From: Streptococcus suis
GTDB lineage: Bacteria > Bacillota > Bacilli > Lactobacillales > Streptococcaceae
Length of the DNA stretch: 64,000 bases
Assembly: GCF_017601095.1 (NCBI RefSeq)
Contig: NZ_JAGFUX010000002.1
Location: 1-64,000 of the forward strand
Reading direction: 5' to 3'
The notes beneath the pieces are model-generated. The model did no database searches. It had not been told where the DNA came from and worked only from the letters and a program-made list of their open reading frames with translations. This document shows, piece after piece, positions 51,340 through 64,000 of the stretch. The position numbers and the translations under genes are program-made. The number at the start of each line of letters is the position of its first letter. Position 1 is the stretch's first letter.

Positions 51340-51600
51340 TTAGCTCTGGGAGATAGTTGAAGCTTGGAGATGAAACGAACGAAGTTCATATCAGCAAGCC
51401 GTAGACATAACCCTGCTCCTCTCTTGTTTTAAGGGAACAGGCTGTAAAACTCCACTGGTGCTTTACACTCACCAAGGTAAGCTGACAACGGATATTTCCA
51501 ATTTTCGCAGGGTAAAGTTTTCAGTTTGCTTTTAGTACTAGGCAACAAGCTGCAGGCATAACTGGAGTTAGGCAAGGCGAGTTAACGACGTAATAAAACA
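51340..51600. repeat. BOX-like repeat remnant
   Basis: It holds GAGATGAAACGAACGAAGTT (boxB-like), TTTTAAGGGAACAGGCTG, which is also seen near 45.64 kb, and AAGCTGACAACGGATATTTC followed by CAATTTTCGCAGGGTA, like the reversed boxA end. No ORF of worth. It fills the gap between pepS and the nitroreductase gene. Confidence 0.55.
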
Positions 51601-51614
51601 AACTGTAAACTTTA

Positions 51615-52217
51615 TTAGTTACCAAAAACCTTTACACGGTCAGAATCCGCCATATAGTCTTTATCCGCTGCTGGAGCTGCAATGCTACCGAATGGTGCTT
51701 GGGCACGGAGTTTCCAGTTAGCTGGGATACCGTATTTTTCAGCAACTTGTGCATCAACCAATGGGTTGTAGTGTTGTACGTTCATGCCGATATTTTTCTC
51801 AGCGAAAGCCAACCATACTGCGTACAAGTTGATACCGTGAGCTTGTTCAGACCAGATTGGGAAGTTTTCAGCGTAAAGTGGGAAGCTTTCTTGCAAGCCT
51901 TTCACTACATCTTGGTCTTCGAAGAACAAGATAGTGCCGGCACCAGCTGCAAAGCTAGCCAAGCGACCTTTTGTGCCTTCAAACGCTTCTGCAGGCGTTA
52001 CTTTTTCCAATTCGCTGTAGGCAATTTCGTTCCAGAAAGCTTCTGACTCCGCACCAAAAAGTACAACTGCGCGGCTTGACTGTGAGTTGAAAGCTGATGG
52101 AGATTCTTTCATGGCTTTCTCAACAAGTGCTACCACTTCTTCATTAGATACTGGTAAGTCTTTACCAAGTGCGTAGATTGTGCGACGTTTTTCTTGTAGG
52201 TTTGCAAAGTTTGACAT
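51615..52217 (-). CDS. Nitroreductase family FMN oxidoreductase
   Basis: 200 residues of the HBN1/YodC-like nitroreductase group. FMN-contact features: RRTIYALGKDLPVSNEEVVA at the N-terminus, ESPSAFNSQSSRAVVLFG and a C-terminal APFGSIAAPAADKDYM. NAD(P)H and FMN would reduce quinones or nitro compounds. Its promoter carries two perfect palindromes, suggesting tight redox or electrophile control. Confidence 0.88.
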   Translation of the reverse strand: MSNFANLQEKRRTIYALGKDLPVSNEEVVALVEKAMKESPSAFNSQSSRAVVLFGAESEAFWNEIAYSELEKVTPAEAFEGTKGRLASFAAGAGTILFFEDQDVVKGLQESFPLYAENFPIWSEQAHGINLYAVWLAFAEKNIGMNVQHYNPLVDAQVAEKYGIPANWKLRAQAPFGSIAAPAADKDYMADSDRVKVFGN

Positions 52218-52239
52218 ATCGTTTCCTCTTTTCTATTTA

Positions 52240-52253
52240 TTACTACTTAGTAA
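52240..52253. promoter_or_regulatory. Palindromic operator candidate in the nitroreductase 5' UTR
   Basis: TTACTACTTAGTAA, 6-bp arms around CT, between promoter and ribosome site. The TTAC..GTAA outline is shared with the palindrome beside hxlR (36363-36376) and with operators of HxlR-type quinone sensors. Confidence 0.5.
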
Positions 52254-52272
52254 CATTTATCACTATGTAGAG

Positions 52273-52301
52273 ATTATACACCTGCATAGAAGAAAAGTCA
52301 A
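52273..52301 (-). promoter_or_regulatory. Promoter of the nitroreductase gene
   Basis: TTGACT (52296-52301), 17-bp spacer, TATAAT (52273-52278). Confidence 0.85.
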
Positions 52302-52312
52302 GAGTCTTGACT
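52296..52312. promoter_or_regulatory. 17-bp palindrome over the nitroreductase -35
   Basis: AGTCAAGAGTCTTGACT, perfect 8-bp arms around one base. Its left arm is the -35 hexamer, so a bound protein would block RNA polymerase. Confidence 0.55.
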
Positions 52313-52319
52313 TATTTTT

Positions 52320-52354
52320 TATAAAAAATCACTGCTTCCAAAAGAAACAGTGAT
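52320..52354 (-). terminator. Terminator of polC
   Basis: On the minus strand ATCACTG / CAGTGAT with a 13-nt loop, followed by TTTTTTAT. Confidence 0.75.
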
Positions 52355-52359
52355 CAAAC

Positions 52360-55300
52360 TTAAAACAATTCATCAAATAGACTGAGTTGGTTATCCTCTG
52401 GTAGTTTACCGAGGATACCCATCTCATCCATTTTTTCAACAAGTGTGCTGGATAGACCGCCTCGCTTACGGAGTTCTGTTTTGGAGAGAAATTCACCCTC
52501 AGCACGCGCTGTTACAAGCTGCTTAGCAACGTTTTCCCCAAGGCCATCCATAGCAATAAATGGTGGGATGAGGGTGTCGTCTTCAATCAAGAAGTCCGTC
52601 GCATGGGACTTGTAGAGGTCCAATTTACCAAACTTAAAGCCACGTTCCAGCATCTCATTTACCAATTCAAGTGTGGTATAGAGATCCTGCTCAACGTTTG
52701 ACGCTTCATTATTTTTCTTCTTGAGGGCAATCTCTTCCATCTTGGCCTTGACTCGATCCAGACCACCGGACATGGTTGCTAAATCAAAGGCCTTGGCCCG
52801 AATAGAGAAATAAGCACAGTAGTAGTAGATTGGATAGTGAACCTTGAAATAGGCAACCCGCAGGGCCATCATAACGTAGGCAGCCGCGTGGGCTTTAGGG
52901 AACATGTACTTGATCTTTCCACAGGATTCGATATACCAGTCTGGCACCTTGTTATCCTTCATATGTTGGATATAGCTGTTTCGCTCTTCCTCAGAAATCT
53001 TTAGCCACATGCCCTTCCGCACCCGCTCCATGATGTTAAAGGCCATCTTAGGCGGTAAACCTGCGTGCATGAGATAAACCATGATGTCATCTCGACAACC
53101 GATAACGGTGGATAGGTCGGCAATTCCTGCCTTGATCAAGTCCTGCGCATTGCCCAACCACACATCTGTACCATGGGATAGACCAGACAGCTGCAAGAGT
53201 TCCGCAAAGGTGGTCGGCTTGGTTTCCTCCACCATTCCACGAACAAAGTTGGTTCCAAATTCAGGAATACCTAGCATACCTGTCGGCGTCCCAATCTGTT
53301 CTGGTGTAACTCCTAGTATTTCCGTGCCAGAGAAGAGGGCCATTACTCCCTTGTCGTCAGCAGGAATGGTCTGCGGATCGATACCTGACAAGTCCTGCAA
53401 CTTCCGAACCATGGTCGGATCATCGTGTCCCAGGACATCAAGTTTCAAGACGTTTTCATCAATATCGTGGAAGTTAAAGTGGGTGGTCTGCCAGTTGGCC
53501 GTCACATCATCGGCAGGATATTGGACAGGCGTAAAGTCATAGACATCCATGTAGTCAGGGAATACGATAATTCCCCCCGGGTGCTGACCAGTCGTCCGTT
53601 TGACACCAGCCGCTCCAGCAGCCAAGCGTTCCACTTCAACATCACGGTAGAATTTGCCGTAATCCCGCTCATACCCCCTTACAAAACCATAGGCAGTCTT
53701 GGCCGCCACCGTACCAACCGTTCCTGCACGAAAGGCATTTTCTTCACCAAAAATATCCCGTACATCCAAGTGAGCAGAGGGTTGGTCATCCCCTGAGAAG
53801 TTCAAGTCAATATCGGGAACCTTGTCCCCATCGAAGCCAAGAAAGGTTTCAAAGGGAATGTCCTGACCATCTTTTTTATACTTGGTGCCGCATTCTTCAC
53901 AGTCCTTGTCTGGTAGGTCAAAACCTGAACCGTAGGAGCCGTCTGTGATAAATTCACTGTGTTGACAATTTGGACAGACATAGTGAGGAGGCATAGGGTT
54001 TACTTCCGTAATCCCAATCATGGTGGCCACGAAACTTGAACCGACAGACCCCCGTGAACCAACCAGATAGCCTCGTTCATTTGACCGTTGCACCAACATC
54101 TGCGACGCCAGGTAAATCACAGCGAAGCCATTACCCAGAATGGACGTTAATTCCTTTTCGATCCGGAGGTCGATGATGTCTGGCAGAGGATTGCCATAAA
54201 TCTCGAAAGCCTTCTGGTAGGTCAACTCCGCCACTGTCTCTTCTGCCTTTTCGATATAAGGTGTGTAGAGATCGGTCTTGACCACCTGAACATCTTCAAA
54301 CCAATCGAGCATGGCATTGGGATTGGTAATAACAATCTCACGCGCCAGACTTTCGCCCAAGAAGGCAAACTCATCCAACATCTCGCTAGTTGTTCTAAAG
54401 TGAGCCTTAGGTAGTGGAGCTGGTTGGGCATTCTCACCATTTCCGATAGTCCAGTTAATCGGTGCCCCCTGTCCCAAGGCCCGCACAATAATTTCACGGT
54501 AGATTTCTTCTTCTGGGTCAATATAATGAACATTTCCTGTCGCCAGAACAGGCAGACCAGCTTTTCGACCTACTTCAATCAACTGCTTAATGGTCTCTTC
54601 AATTTCTGCCATGTTTTTGAACTGCTCACGCGCAATCATTGGCGCATAAAGGGCAGGTGGCATGACCTCGATAAAGTCATAGTAGGCAGCAACCTTTACT
54701 GCATCATCCATCCCTTTGGATAGGAGGGTATCAAAGACTTCCCCCTCCTGACAGGCCGTTCCTAGCAAGAGACCTTCTCGGTGTTCATTTAAGAGCGTTC
54801 TGGGAATCCGTGGCACCCCTTCAAAATACTTGGTATTTGAAAGAGAAACCAGTTTAAAGATATTTTTCAAGCCGACCTGATTGGTGACATAAAGCGTCGC
54901 ATGTTTTACCCTAGCTTTTTTATAGGAATCTTCCGCAATCAAGCGGCTGTTCAACTCCTGAAGCTGGGTCAAACCGTGTTTTTCCTTGGCTTCTTTTAGA
55001 AAAATGAAGAGCAGGCGGCCTGTCGCCTCCGCATCGTAGTTAGCCATGTGGTGGTGCTCAAGAGCAACCCCAAACCGCTTGGTCAAAGGCCCCAAACCAT
55101 GCTGCTTGTATTCTGGATAGAGATTTCGGGCAAATTCCAAGGTATCGATAACTGGCTGGCTAATGGTCGCAAGACCTGCTCGCTCGTAGTTGACATCCAT
55201 GAAACCAACGTCAAAGCTGGCATTGTGGGCAACCAAAATCGCATCCTGGCAAAAATCTTGAAATTCACGCAAGACTTGTTCCAAGGGCTTGGAACCACGA

Positions 55301-56751
55301 ACATGCTCATCTGTAATCCCTGTCAAATCCGTCGTAAATTGGCTGAGCGGATGACCCGGGTCAATAAATTCATCAAATTCTGCAATGATATTGCCCTTGT
55401 GCATCTTAGAGGCCGCTATCTGAATCAAGGCATTGTTGACCGCAGAGAGACCGGTTGTTTCCACGTCAAAGACCACGTAGGTTGCATCAGACAGATCCAT
55501 TTCTTGCTCGTTATAAACAATTGGAACCGAATCCTCTACGATGTTGGCTTCCATACCAAAAATTGCCTTAATCCCTGCCTTGCGGGCTGCATGGTAACCA
55601 TGAGGAAAGGATTGAACATTGCCATGGTCAGTAATGGCCACTGCCTTGTGTCCCCAAGCCGCAGCACGTGCCACCAAATCCTCAACCGCAGGTAGAGCAT
55701 CCATAGTGGACATGTTGGTATGGGCGTGAAACTCGACACGCTTCTCCCCTTCTGGCATCAGGTCCTTGCGAATCTCTCGCTTGACCTCTTGAACCTCTTG
55801 GACATTCATGGTCAAATCGCGCGTGAAATTGTTCATTTCTACATTTCCACGCACCCGCAACCAGGCTCCTTTTTTGACCATGCTGAACTTTTGCGCTTCC
55901 TCCTCATTCTTAGCCCATTTTTGTAGGGTGAAAGAAGACGAATAGTCCGTCATCTTGAAATTAATGATGATCCGCCCCGTCCGCGTCGTCTTCTGCTCAG
56001 ACTCAAAAACCAGTCCCTCAAAGACGATACGGTTTTCTTCTGTATCCACGTCAATCATCTGGGTCACTTCAGCCTTGTCTAGGCTGACCTTGGCAGGACG
56101 ATTTTTCTTAAACTCTGGGACAAATGGCTGAGCTGCCTCTGGAGGAGGAGCCATTTGTGCCAGTTGCTCCATAGCCACCAGGTTATCTTGATTGGCCTGC
56201 TGATAGATTTCCTCATTTTGCGCATGAAAATCTGCTACCATACTTGCAGTCATATCCTGACAAACTTCAATATCTACCTTGAGATTGGCAAAGCCAAAAC
56301 GTGCATATTGCTCCACCAAATTTGGCAGGTGGTTCTTCCGAAAATGAGGAGTATCTATGGTTTCTGGCCCCTTTATCCAGAGCACGCCTTCCTGGTACTC
56401 CACTTCCAAATCCTGGAAGAGGGACTTGAACCCTGCACTTTGACACAACTCTTCTTTAAAAGCTAGCTTATAGTAAGCCTCGACTAGATCCGCATCAAAT
56501 TCTATTTCATCCGTCACAATAGCAAAGCGAGCCCGATTCCCTGTCTTTTCAAACTCTGTCAACAAACGCGCCTGAAATAGCTGGTAATCAACCGCAGACA
56601 GCGGAGCCTGGAAACGAAAGAGGAAGTCCCAAACCTTGCTGAGTTTGTGGACACGGACAGACTCAATTTTAGCTACCGAAAAAACCGCTGACTGTTTGAG
56701 TTCAGCAGGCAAGCCAATTTGCTCCATTAAGAGTTGAAATGTATCTGACAT
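52360..56751 (-). CDS. polC: DNA polymerase III alpha subunit, Gram-positive type (PolC)
   Basis: 1463 residues, the normal PolC length. Order: N-terminal and OB domain ([20 protein letters not shown], about 245), PHP domain ([20 protein letters not shown], about 340) split by a DEDDh proofreading exonuclease ([16 protein letters not shown], about 425, to [15 protein letters not shown], about 580). The polymerase core has [20 protein letters not shown] with catalytic Asp residues. A zinc finger CPNCQHSEF...CEECG sits near 925-960. It is the replicative polymerase of low-GC Gram-positives. It follows proS with a terminator between; the extended -10 TGGTAAAAT is near 56782. Confidence 0.97.
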   Translation of the reverse strand: MSDTFQLLMEQIGLPAELKQSAVFSVAKIESVRVHKLSKVWDFLFRFQAPLSAVDYQLFQARLLTEFEKTGNRARFAIVTDEIEFDADLVEAYYKLAFKEELCQSAGFKSLFQDLEVEYQEGVLWIKGPETIDTPHFRKNHLPNLVEQYARFGFANLKVDIEVCQDMTASMVADFHAQNEEIYQQANQDNLVAMEQLAQMAPPPEAAQPFVPEFKKNRPAKVSLDKAEVTQMIDVDTEENRIVFEGLVFESEQKTTRTGRIIINFKMTDYSSSFTLQKWAKNEEEAQKFSMVKKGAWLRVRGNVEMNNFTRDLTMNVQEVQEVKREIRKDLMPEGEKRVEFHAHTNMSTMDALPAVEDLVARAAAWGHKAVAITDHGNVQSFPHGYHAARKAGIKAIFGMEANIVEDSVPIVYNEQEMDLSDATYVVFDVETTGLSAVNNALIQIAASKMHKGNIIAEFDEFIDPGHPLSQFTTDLTGITDEHVRGSKPLEQVLREFQDFCQDAILVAHNASFDVGFMDVNYERAGLATISQPVIDTLEFARNLYPEYKQHGLGPLTKRFGVALEHHHMANYDAEATGRLLFIFLKEAKEKHGLTQLQELNSRLIAEDSYKKARVKHATLYVTNQVGLKNIFKLVSLSNTKYFEGVPRIPRTLLNEHREGLLLGTACQEGEVFDTLLSKGMDDAVKVAAYYDFIEVMPPALYAPMIAREQFKNMAEIEETIKQLIEVGRKAGLPVLATGNVHYIDPEEEIYREIIVRALGQGAPINWTIGNGENAQPAPLPKAHFRTTSEMLDEFAFLGESLAREIVITNPNAMLDWFEDVQVVKTDLYTPYIEKAEETVAELTYQKAFEIYGNPLPDIIDLRIEKELTSILGNGFAVIYLASQMLVQRSNERGYLVGSRGSVGSSFVATMIGITEVNPMPPHYVCPNCQHSEFITDGSYGSGFDLPDKDCEECGTKYKKDGQDIPFETFLGFDGDKVPDIDLNFSGDDQPSAHLDVRDIFGEENAFRAGTVGTVAAKTAYGFVRGYERDYGKFYRDVEVERLAAGAAGVKRTTGQHPGGIIVFPDYMDVYDFTPVQYPADDVTANWQTTHFNFHDIDENVLKLDVLGHDDPTMVRKLQDLSGIDPQTIPADDKGVMALFSGTEILGVTPEQIGTPTGMLGIPEFGTNFVRGMVEETKPTTFAELLQLSGLSHGTDVWLGNAQDLIKAGIADLSTVIGCRDDIMVYLMHAGLPPKMAFNIMERVRKGMWLKISEEERNSYIQHMKDNKVPDWYIESCGKIKYMFPKAHAAAYVMMALRVAYFKVHYPIYYYCAYFSIRAKAFDLATMSGGLDRVKAKMEEIALKKKNNEASNVEQDLYTTLELVNEMLERGFKFGKLDLYKSHATDFLIEDDTLIPPFIAMDGLGENVAKQLVTARAEGEFLSKTELRKRGGLSSTLVEKMDEMGILGKLPEDNQLSLFDELF

Positions 56752-56812
56752 AGTTTTTCCTTTGAAATATAGTACCCCTATTTTACCATATTCTATCTCT
56801 TTATTCGAGAAG

Positions 56813-56838
56813 AAAAAGACCCGCTAGGCGAGTCTTAC
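56813..56838 (-). terminator. Terminator of proS
   Basis: On the minus strand AAGACTCGC-CTA-GCGGGTCTTTTTC; nine pairs with one G-T wobble. Confidence 0.75.
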
Positions 56839-56841
56839 TGT

Positions 56842-58701
<1,860 letters not shown>

Positions 58702-58704
58702 TTA

Positions 58705-58808
58705 GATACGGAGGTCGTAAAAAACGACTGAAAATTAGGAAACTGGCGCAATGTGCTTGCACATCAGCCAGTTTATCTATTTTCCGAGTTTTTAGACCGA
58801 GTTCAATT
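58705..58808 (+). repeat. Structured 104-bp dispersed repeat, copy 2 (upstream of proS)
   Basis: Begins GATACGGAGG, ends GAGTTCAATT. Outer stem GGTC..TAAAAA pairs with TTTTTA..GACC. Inner stem AAACTGGC / GCCAGTTT, internal loop GCA/CA, and ATGTGC-TT-GCACAT at the tip. Loops match copy 1 (27164-27267), stems do not. Both outer flanks carry TA here (ttTAgatac, caatTAcg), which could be a TA target duplication. Confidence 0.8.
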
Positions 58809-58813
58809 ACGAA

Positions 58814-58821
58814 CCTCCTCT
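58814..58821 (-). promoter_or_regulatory. Displaced Shine-Dalgarno of proS
   Basis: AGAGGAGG on the minus strand. The GGAGG core can pair with CCTCC of the repeat (58708-58715 region), close to the proS start, so the site may be masked in a long hairpin. Confidence 0.5.
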
Positions 58822-58893
58822 GTTCCTTTCTTTTTCGTAGTTTTCAGAACTTCCTGCATATCGCACGCATTCAATTCCTTTCTTAGCTAGATT

Positions 58894-60153
58894 TTAGAAG
58901 AAGACACGCATAATATCATTCCAGGTCACAACTAGCATAAGAACAACCATAATGGCAACTCCTGCTAGAGTGATGTAAGATTCTGTCTCTTGTTTGAGCG
59001 GTTTTTTGCGAATGGCTTCTAGGATATTCATCACAATCTTACCGCCATCTAGGGCTGGAATAGGAATAAGGTTAAAGATTCCGAGGTTAATGGACAGGGC
59101 AGCCATCAATTGCAGGACGTTTGCCCACCCACTTTCGGCAGCCTGGGCACTAACGCTGTATATCGCAACAGGTCCACCCAACTGTTTAACATCAAAATTA
59201 GAAATCAGGTTTTTCAGGGCTGTCACAATCAGAAGTGCAGTCGCTCCCGCCTCTTGGAAACCTCCGATAATCTTATCAACAAATCCTGTTTTCAAGGCTG
59301 GAGAAACCCCAATACGGTAACTACCGTCAACCTCTTGAGCAAGGACCGACACTGTTTTTGTTTGACCGTCCTGCTCAACTTCCAGCTCCAAGCTTGGTGC
59401 GGTCGTCGCATTTGAAACTACTGCATCAATCTGCTCTACAATTGCATGGTAGTCAGCGGTTGCCTTCCCATTAATCGATACGATCCGGTCTCCGGTCTCA
59501 ATCCCAGCTAACTGAATTGCACCACCATCAACAACCGTAATGGCATTGCTGGAAGTATCTGCCACTCCTCCTTGCATAAACATCAAGAGGATAAAGGTCA
59601 AGATTCCCAGAATAAAGTTATTTAGTGGACCCGCAAAGTTGGTCAAGAGGCGGCCCCACACACTGGCATTTTGATACTGGACATCTAACGGAGCAATCCG
59701 CAACTCTGTCCCATCTTCTTCCACAATTGTAGCATCATGCTCGACAGAGTAAGTCTCTTCCTCCCCTGCCACCAAGCCAGTAATAGTCAATTTCTCTTCA
59801 AAATCAAAATGTGTCACATTGATTGGCAAGGCTTGAGGATCGATTGGCTTTTCTGACAGATTGATTCGGGTTACGATTCCTGAAGCGTTGCGGCTCAGAC
59901 TAGCAGGACTACCAGTCTTAATTTCTGTCTTATCTTCGCCCCAACCTGCCATTCGAACATAACCACCCAAGGGCAAAATTCGAATCGTATAGAGGGTCCC
60001 ATCTTGTCCACGATGTGAAAAGATTTTGGGTCCCATTCCAATGGCAAATTCACGGACTAGAATACCCGCCTTTTTAGCAAAGTAAAAATGACCCCATTCG
60101 TGGATGACAACAATCACCCCAAAAATAAATAGAAACGCTAGAATTCCCTTCAT
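58894..60153 (-). CDS. rseP: RIP metalloprotease RseP/Eep (site-2 protease)
   Basis: 419 residues. HEWGH (H18-E19-x2-H22) in the first helix and [14 protein letters not shown] near 355 (the LDG motif) form the intramembrane zinc site. A PDZ domain lies between (about 200-285: [20 protein letters not shown]). Four helices in all. In streptococci and enterococci the orthologue Eep trims signal peptides and pheromone precursors and acts in regulated intramembrane proteolysis. It follows cdsA by 9 bp. Confidence 0.95.
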   Translation of the reverse strand: MKGILAFLFIFGVIVVIHEWGHFYFAKKAGILVREFAIGMGPKIFSHRGQDGTLYTIRILPLGGYVRMAGWGEDKTEIKTGSPASLSRNASGIVTRINLSEKPIDPQALPINVTHFDFEEKLTITGLVAGEEETYSVEHDATIVEEDGTELRIAPLDVQYQNASVWGRLLTNFAGPLNNFILGILTFILLMFMQGGVADTSSNAITVVDGGAIQLAGIETGDRIVSINGKATADYHAIVEQIDAVVSNATTAPSLELEVEQDGQTKTVSVLAQEVDGSYRIGVSPALKTGFVDKIIGGFQEAGATALLIVTALKNLISNFDVKQLGGPVAIYSVSAQAAESGWANVLQLMAALSINLGIFNLIPIPALDGGKIVMNILEAIRKKPLKQETESYITLAGVAIMVVLMLVVTWNDIMRVFF

Positions 60154-60162
60154 AAACTCTCC

Positions 60163-60969
60163 TTAGAATAAACCGAAGAAGTGCATGATTGGGAAGACAA
60201 AAATCAACCCATCAAAACGGTCCAACATACCACCGTGTCCTGGAATGATTTTCCCGGAATCCTTGACTCCAAAACGACGCTTGATAGCCGATTCGACCAA
60301 ATCTCCAAATTGGGAGAAAGCAGAGAAAATCGCAACCAGAAGCAACATGGTCGGAATTGGGAAAATGCCACGGATGGTCTTGTCAAAGATCAAAAACAGT
60401 CCTGCTACAAGAACAGCTGATAAGATTCCTCCTACAAAACCTTCAACAGTTTTATTCGGAGACACTCTTGGCACTAATCTTCGGCGACCAAACTGACGAC
60501 CAATCATATAGGCACCAATATCTGTTGCCCAGACAATCAACAAGGCATAAAAGACCTTGTTTAGTCCATCCATTCTCGCCAAAATCAGATTATGGAAACC
60601 AATACCGACGTAAAAACTGGAAGCAATTGGAAAGACAACTTCCGTGTAATTGTAGGAACCAAAATTGATAACAATGGAGCCTAACAAAAGGAAGATAACC
60701 AAGGCAAAGGCAGTATAATTACCATCTGTCGGCAAGAAGGACAAGTAATTTTCCAAAGGTAGGGTCAGGACTAAGGTCGCAAGCATAGCCAAGACACCTT
60801 CAAGTGAATTGGGAACCAAGCCATGCATCTTTATCAACTCAGCCACTGTAATCATAGCTAACAGACCAATAAACAATTGAAAGGCTACTCCACCAAGCCA
60901 TAGAAAGGGAACAAAGACCGCAAAGGCCGCTGCTCCATAAATGACACGTTTTTGCAAATCGTTCTTCAT
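60163..60969 (-). CDS. cdsA: Phosphatidate cytidylyltransferase
   Basis: Start taken at the second of two ATGs (60969, MKNDLQKRVIYGAAAFAVFV), 5 bp after AGGAG; the first would lie too close. 268 residues with about eight helices. The CTP_transf_1 signature reads SPNKTVEGFVGGI and is followed by DLVESAIKRRFGVKDSGKII, PGHGGMLDRFDGL. It makes CDP-diacylglycerol for phospholipid synthesis. Part of uppS-cdsA-rseP. Confidence 0.95.
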   Translation of the reverse strand: MKNDLQKRVIYGAAAFAVFVPFLWLGGVAFQLFIGLLAMITVAELIKMHGLVPNSLEGVLAMLATLVLTLPLENYLSFLPTDGNYTAFALVIFLLLGSIVINFGSYNYTEVVFPIASSFYVGIGFHNLILARMDGLNKVFYALLIVWATDIGAYMIGRQFGRRRLVPRVSPNKTVEGFVGGILSAVLVAGLFLIFDKTIRGIFPIPTMLLLVAIFSAFSQFGDLVESAIKRRFGVKDSGKIIPGHGGMLDRFDGLIFVFPIMHFFGLF

Positions 60970-60981
60970 CATATCTCCTCG

Positions 60982-61737
60982 CTATACACCACCAAAACGG
61001 CGATGGCGTCTATTGTATTCATTTATTGCCTCTGTCAAGGCATCTTGGTCAAAATCTGGCCAAGCGACATCTGTAAAGTAGAGCTCGCTATAGGCAGTCT
61101 GCCAAGGTAAAAAATTACTGAGTCGAATTTCTCCACTCGTACGGATGACCAAATCAGGATCCCGCAAATTTGGATTCAAGAAATGCGTGTAGAGATAATC
61201 CGAAATCAAGTTTTCATCAATATCCCCAGGATTCAATTTGGCATCTAGGACATCCTGTGAGATGGCTTTTACCGCATCGGTTAATTCGGCACGTCCACCA
61301 TAGTTCAGGGCGAAGTTCAAAATCAAACCAGTATTGCCTTTGGTCTTCTCTTCAGCCTTGTATAGGGCAGCCAAGGTTTCCTTGGGTAGGCGACTGTGGT
61401 CTCCAATCATCTGAATTTTCACATTGTTGGCATGCAATTCTGGCACATATTTGTCATAGAACTCTACTGGTAGGTTCATAATGAAAGAGACTTCTTTTTC
61501 TGGTCGTGACCAATTCTCTGTAGAAAAAGCATAAACTGTCAGTACTTTTACACCTAGTTCAGAAGCAGCCTTGGTCACCTTTTGGAGGGCATCCATCCCC
61601 GCCTTGTGGCCCATGACCCTCGGCTGCATCCTTTTTTTTGCCCACCTTCCATTTCCATCCATAATGATGGCAATATGTTTGGGGACTTCAATGGCTGTTT
61701 CAATGGTTGCTTTTTTCTTAAAACCGAAGTTAAACAT
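60982..61737 (-). CDS. uppS: Undecaprenyl diphosphate synthase (isoprenyl transferase)
   Basis: 251 residues. HIAIIMDGNGRWAKKRMQPR (about 21-40) carries the catalytic Asp and the diphosphate loop. FSTENWSRPEKEVSFIMNL and LVIRTSGEIRLSNFLPWQTA, then YSELYF, are the other cis-prenyltransferase motifs. It makes the C55 lipid carrier for peptidoglycan and capsule. First gene of the uppS-cdsA-rseP unit. Confidence 0.96.
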   Translation of the reverse strand: MFNFGFKKKATIETAIEVPKHIAIIMDGNGRWAKKRMQPRVMGHKAGMDALQKVTKAASELGVKVLTVYAFSTENWSRPEKEVSFIMNLPVEFYDKYVPELHANNVKIQMIGDHSRLPKETLAALYKAEEKTKGNTGLILNFALNYGGRAELTDAVKAISQDVLDAKLNPGDIDENLISDYLYTHFLNPNLRDPDLVIRTSGEIRLSNFLPWQTAYSELYFTDVAWPDFDQDALTEAINEYNRRHRRFGGV

Positions 61738-61768
61738 ATCCTTGTTCCTTTGTATATTAAATCAGTCT

Positions 61769-61777
61769 ATTATACCA
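61769..61777 (-). promoter_or_regulatory. Extended -10 promoter of uppS-cdsA-rseP
   Basis: TGGTATAAT on the minus strand, 32 bp upstream of uppS; the -35 is weak (TTTTCA). Confidence 0.65.
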
Positions 61778-61792
61778 TATTTTCAGACAAAT

Positions 61793-61832
61793 GAAAAAGA
61801 GGGACCTTGTGGATTCCCTCTTTCTAGCTATT
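61793..61832 (-). terminator. Terminator of yajC
   Basis: GAAAGAGGGAATCC / GGTCCCTCTTTTTC around ACAA, 17 bp after the stop. Confidence 0.8.
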
Positions 61833-61848
61833 TTTTTGTAGGAGCAGT

Positions 61849-62175
61849 TTATTCTGCTTCAGTTACAGCCGTCTCTGTGCTTGCAACTTCTTCTACTGCT
61901 GGGCTCAAATCTTCTGCTGTCACGCTCACTGCCTCTGCTACACGTTGGCGGATAGCTCCACGTTCAAAGGTCAAATAAACCCCATCTACATCCAAGACAA
62001 CTTTTTTCTCATCGATTTCATCGACAATACCAAATAAACCACCAATTGTGACGATTTCATCACCTTTTTTGATTTGGTTGAGCGCATCTTGGCGTTGTTT
62101 TTGTTGCTTGCGCTGGCTGTACATCATAAAGACCAACATAGCAACCATAGCTAGTGGTAAAATTAATCCTTCCAT
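61849..62175 (-). CDS. yajC: Preprotein translocase subunit YajC
   Basis: 108 residues. One N-terminal helix (MEGLILPLAMVAMLVFMMYS) followed by QRKQQKQRQDALNQIKKGDE and IVTIGGLFGIVDEIDEKKVV, the classical YajC core. The acidic Val/Ala tail is variable. It is an accessory subunit of the Sec translocon (with SecDF in other bacteria). Single gene between purA and uppS. The promoter TTGTTC-16-TATAAT overlaps the purA terminator (62.21-62.24 kb). Confidence 0.93.
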   Translation of the reverse strand: MEGLILPLAMVAMLVFMMYSQRKQQKQRQDALNQIKKGDEIVTIGGLFGIVDEIDEKKVVLDVDGVYLTFERGAIRQRVAEAVSVTAEDLSPAVEEVASTETAVTEAE

Positions 62176-62225
62176 TGGGACACCTCGTTCATTTTTTTGC
62201 TTTTGCTGACTATTATAACAAATCT

Positions 62226-62258
62226 GAAAAAAAGAACAAGCAGAAAACTGCTTGTCTT
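62226..62258 (-). terminator. Terminator of purA
   Basis: On the minus strand ACAAGCAG-TTTT-CTGCTTGT followed by TCTTTTTTT. Confidence 0.85.
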
Positions 62259-62265
62259 TTCTGTT

Positions 62266-63585
<1,320 letters not shown>

Positions 63586-63647
63586 TCAGCCCAGCCTTTC
63601 TTCAACTCCTGGCAGGAATCTCACCTGCAAGTTTCGTTTTACACTCT

Positions 63648-63713
63648 ATTCTACCAAAAAACGAACATTTTTTCAAGAATCCTCCTGTATTTCAAACGAA
63701 ACGAACATTTTTG
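63648..63713 (-). promoter_or_regulatory. purA promoter with two PurR-box-like sites
   Basis: TTGAAA (63671-63676), 17-bp spacer, TAGAAT (63648-63653). AAAACGAACATTT cores sit at about 63657-63669, inside the spacer, and at 63699-63711 upstream of the -35; each is one mismatch from the PurBox consensus. The 90-nt leader has a GCAGG/CCTGC hairpin. Confidence 0.75.
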
Positions 63714-63848
63714 TTTTTCAAATAGATGAATACTTCAATATCCGACCGTTCTATCGATATATCCTCATTTATAACAGGGTGGACTTGGTATTTCCGAAGA
63801 GGAGAGGCAGACGGATCTTCTTTATCAGAGGTAAAACGTAGCAGAAAT

Positions 63849-63877
63849 TTGTATTTGTTTTACAAACTAGATAAAAT
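63849..63877 (+). promoter_or_regulatory. Promoter of gshF
   Basis: TTGTAT (63849-63854), 17-bp spacer, TAAAAT (63872-63877). The 63714-63848 stretch shows no gene that I can support. Confidence 0.65.
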
Positions 63878-63914
63878 TAGTGTAAGACACTATCAGAAAT
63901 TGGACGGATTGCTT

Positions 63915-64000
63915 ATGTTACAGAAATTATCCCCAAATAGCCCCATCCTCCAAGCCACCTTTGGTTTGGAACGAGAATCCTTACGAATAAATAGCGACAA
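63915..64000 (+). CDS. gshF: Start of bifunctional glutamate-cysteine ligase / glutathione synthetase (GshF), cut by the window
   Basis: Only 28 codons are visible. MLQKLSPNSPILQATFGLER, then ESLRIN, matches the N-terminus of streptococcal GshF (gamma-glutamylcysteine synthetase core GLERES). The enzyme makes glutathione in two steps. A TTG two codons upstream is an alternative start. Divergent from purA. Confidence 0.8.
   Translation, partial: MLQKLSPNSPILQATFGLERESLRINSD

Noticed and set aside
63720-63914. Open frame reading into gshF without a stop from about 63770
   Set aside because: It crosses the gshF promoter, has no start signal and bears no likeness to GshF N-termini.

Overview
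The window looks like a piece of a Streptococcus chromosome, most likely Streptococcus suis. The basis is low-GC codon use, a Gram-positive PolC, a YSIRK/LPXTG surface protein, the order purA-yajC-uppS-cdsA-rseP(eep)-proS-polC with gshF divergent from purA, an isolated msmK, and BOX-like intergenic repeats. The species call is inference from gene content; no 16S or tRNA gene is present. Most genes lie on the minus strand.

Layout. 1-2.6 kb: accessory left edge with two unrecognised genes, a 49-codon ORF and a decayed tyrosine integrase beside the 3' end of rpsI. 2.7-7.3 kb: rplM-rpsI behind an L13 leader, then an unassigned TIM-barrel-like gene, degV, rae1, rlmB and a DUF1761 gene. 7.4-10.8 kb: an aromatic-acid-exporter-like protein, a small membrane protein, msmK and a PucR-type HTH protein. 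10.8-16.4 kb: pnp-cysE-nucleoside phosphorylase-small membrane protein-cysS-mrnC, tightly packed. 16.6-26.4 kb: one 3240-residue cell-wall glycosidase carrying both GH2 and GH84 catalytic domains, with a consensus promoter and a near-perfect cre site. 26.4-27.3 kb: repeats.

27.3-41 kb: rpsO, uraA behind a PyrR-type leader, a probably frameshifted membrane gene, an overlapping operon (MDR oxidoreductase, MarR, osmoprotectant ABC ATPase, fused permease/binding protein, tandem SnoaL protein), a zinc macrodomain plus class-M sirtuin pair divergent from an HxlR regulator, an Asp/Glu racemase-opine dehydrogenase pair, and divergent pbuX/xpt around a PurR-box palindrome. 41-45.5 kb: rsuA-type synthase, GNAT, MFS, def and a secreted calcium-motif protein. 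45.6-52.2 kb: BOX-like repeats around a large duplicated ABC exporter, a 50-residue membrane ORF, a GlsB-like protein, pepS and a nitroreductase with two perfect palindromes in its promoter region. 52.3-64 kb: housekeeping block polC, proS, rseP, cdsA, uppS, yajC, purA and the start of gshF.

Three observations stand out. A 104-bp structured repeat occurs twice at exactly the same length; loop sequences are conserved while stems differ but still pair, and one copy lies between a strong Shine-Dalgarno and the proS start codon. The sirtuin/macrodomain ADP-ribosylation pair has no lipoyl-carrier genes beside it and instead faces an HxlR regulator across a palindrome. The GH2-GH84 fusion joins a beta-galactosidase-type and a beta-N-acetylglucosaminidase-type catalytic domain in one surface protein.
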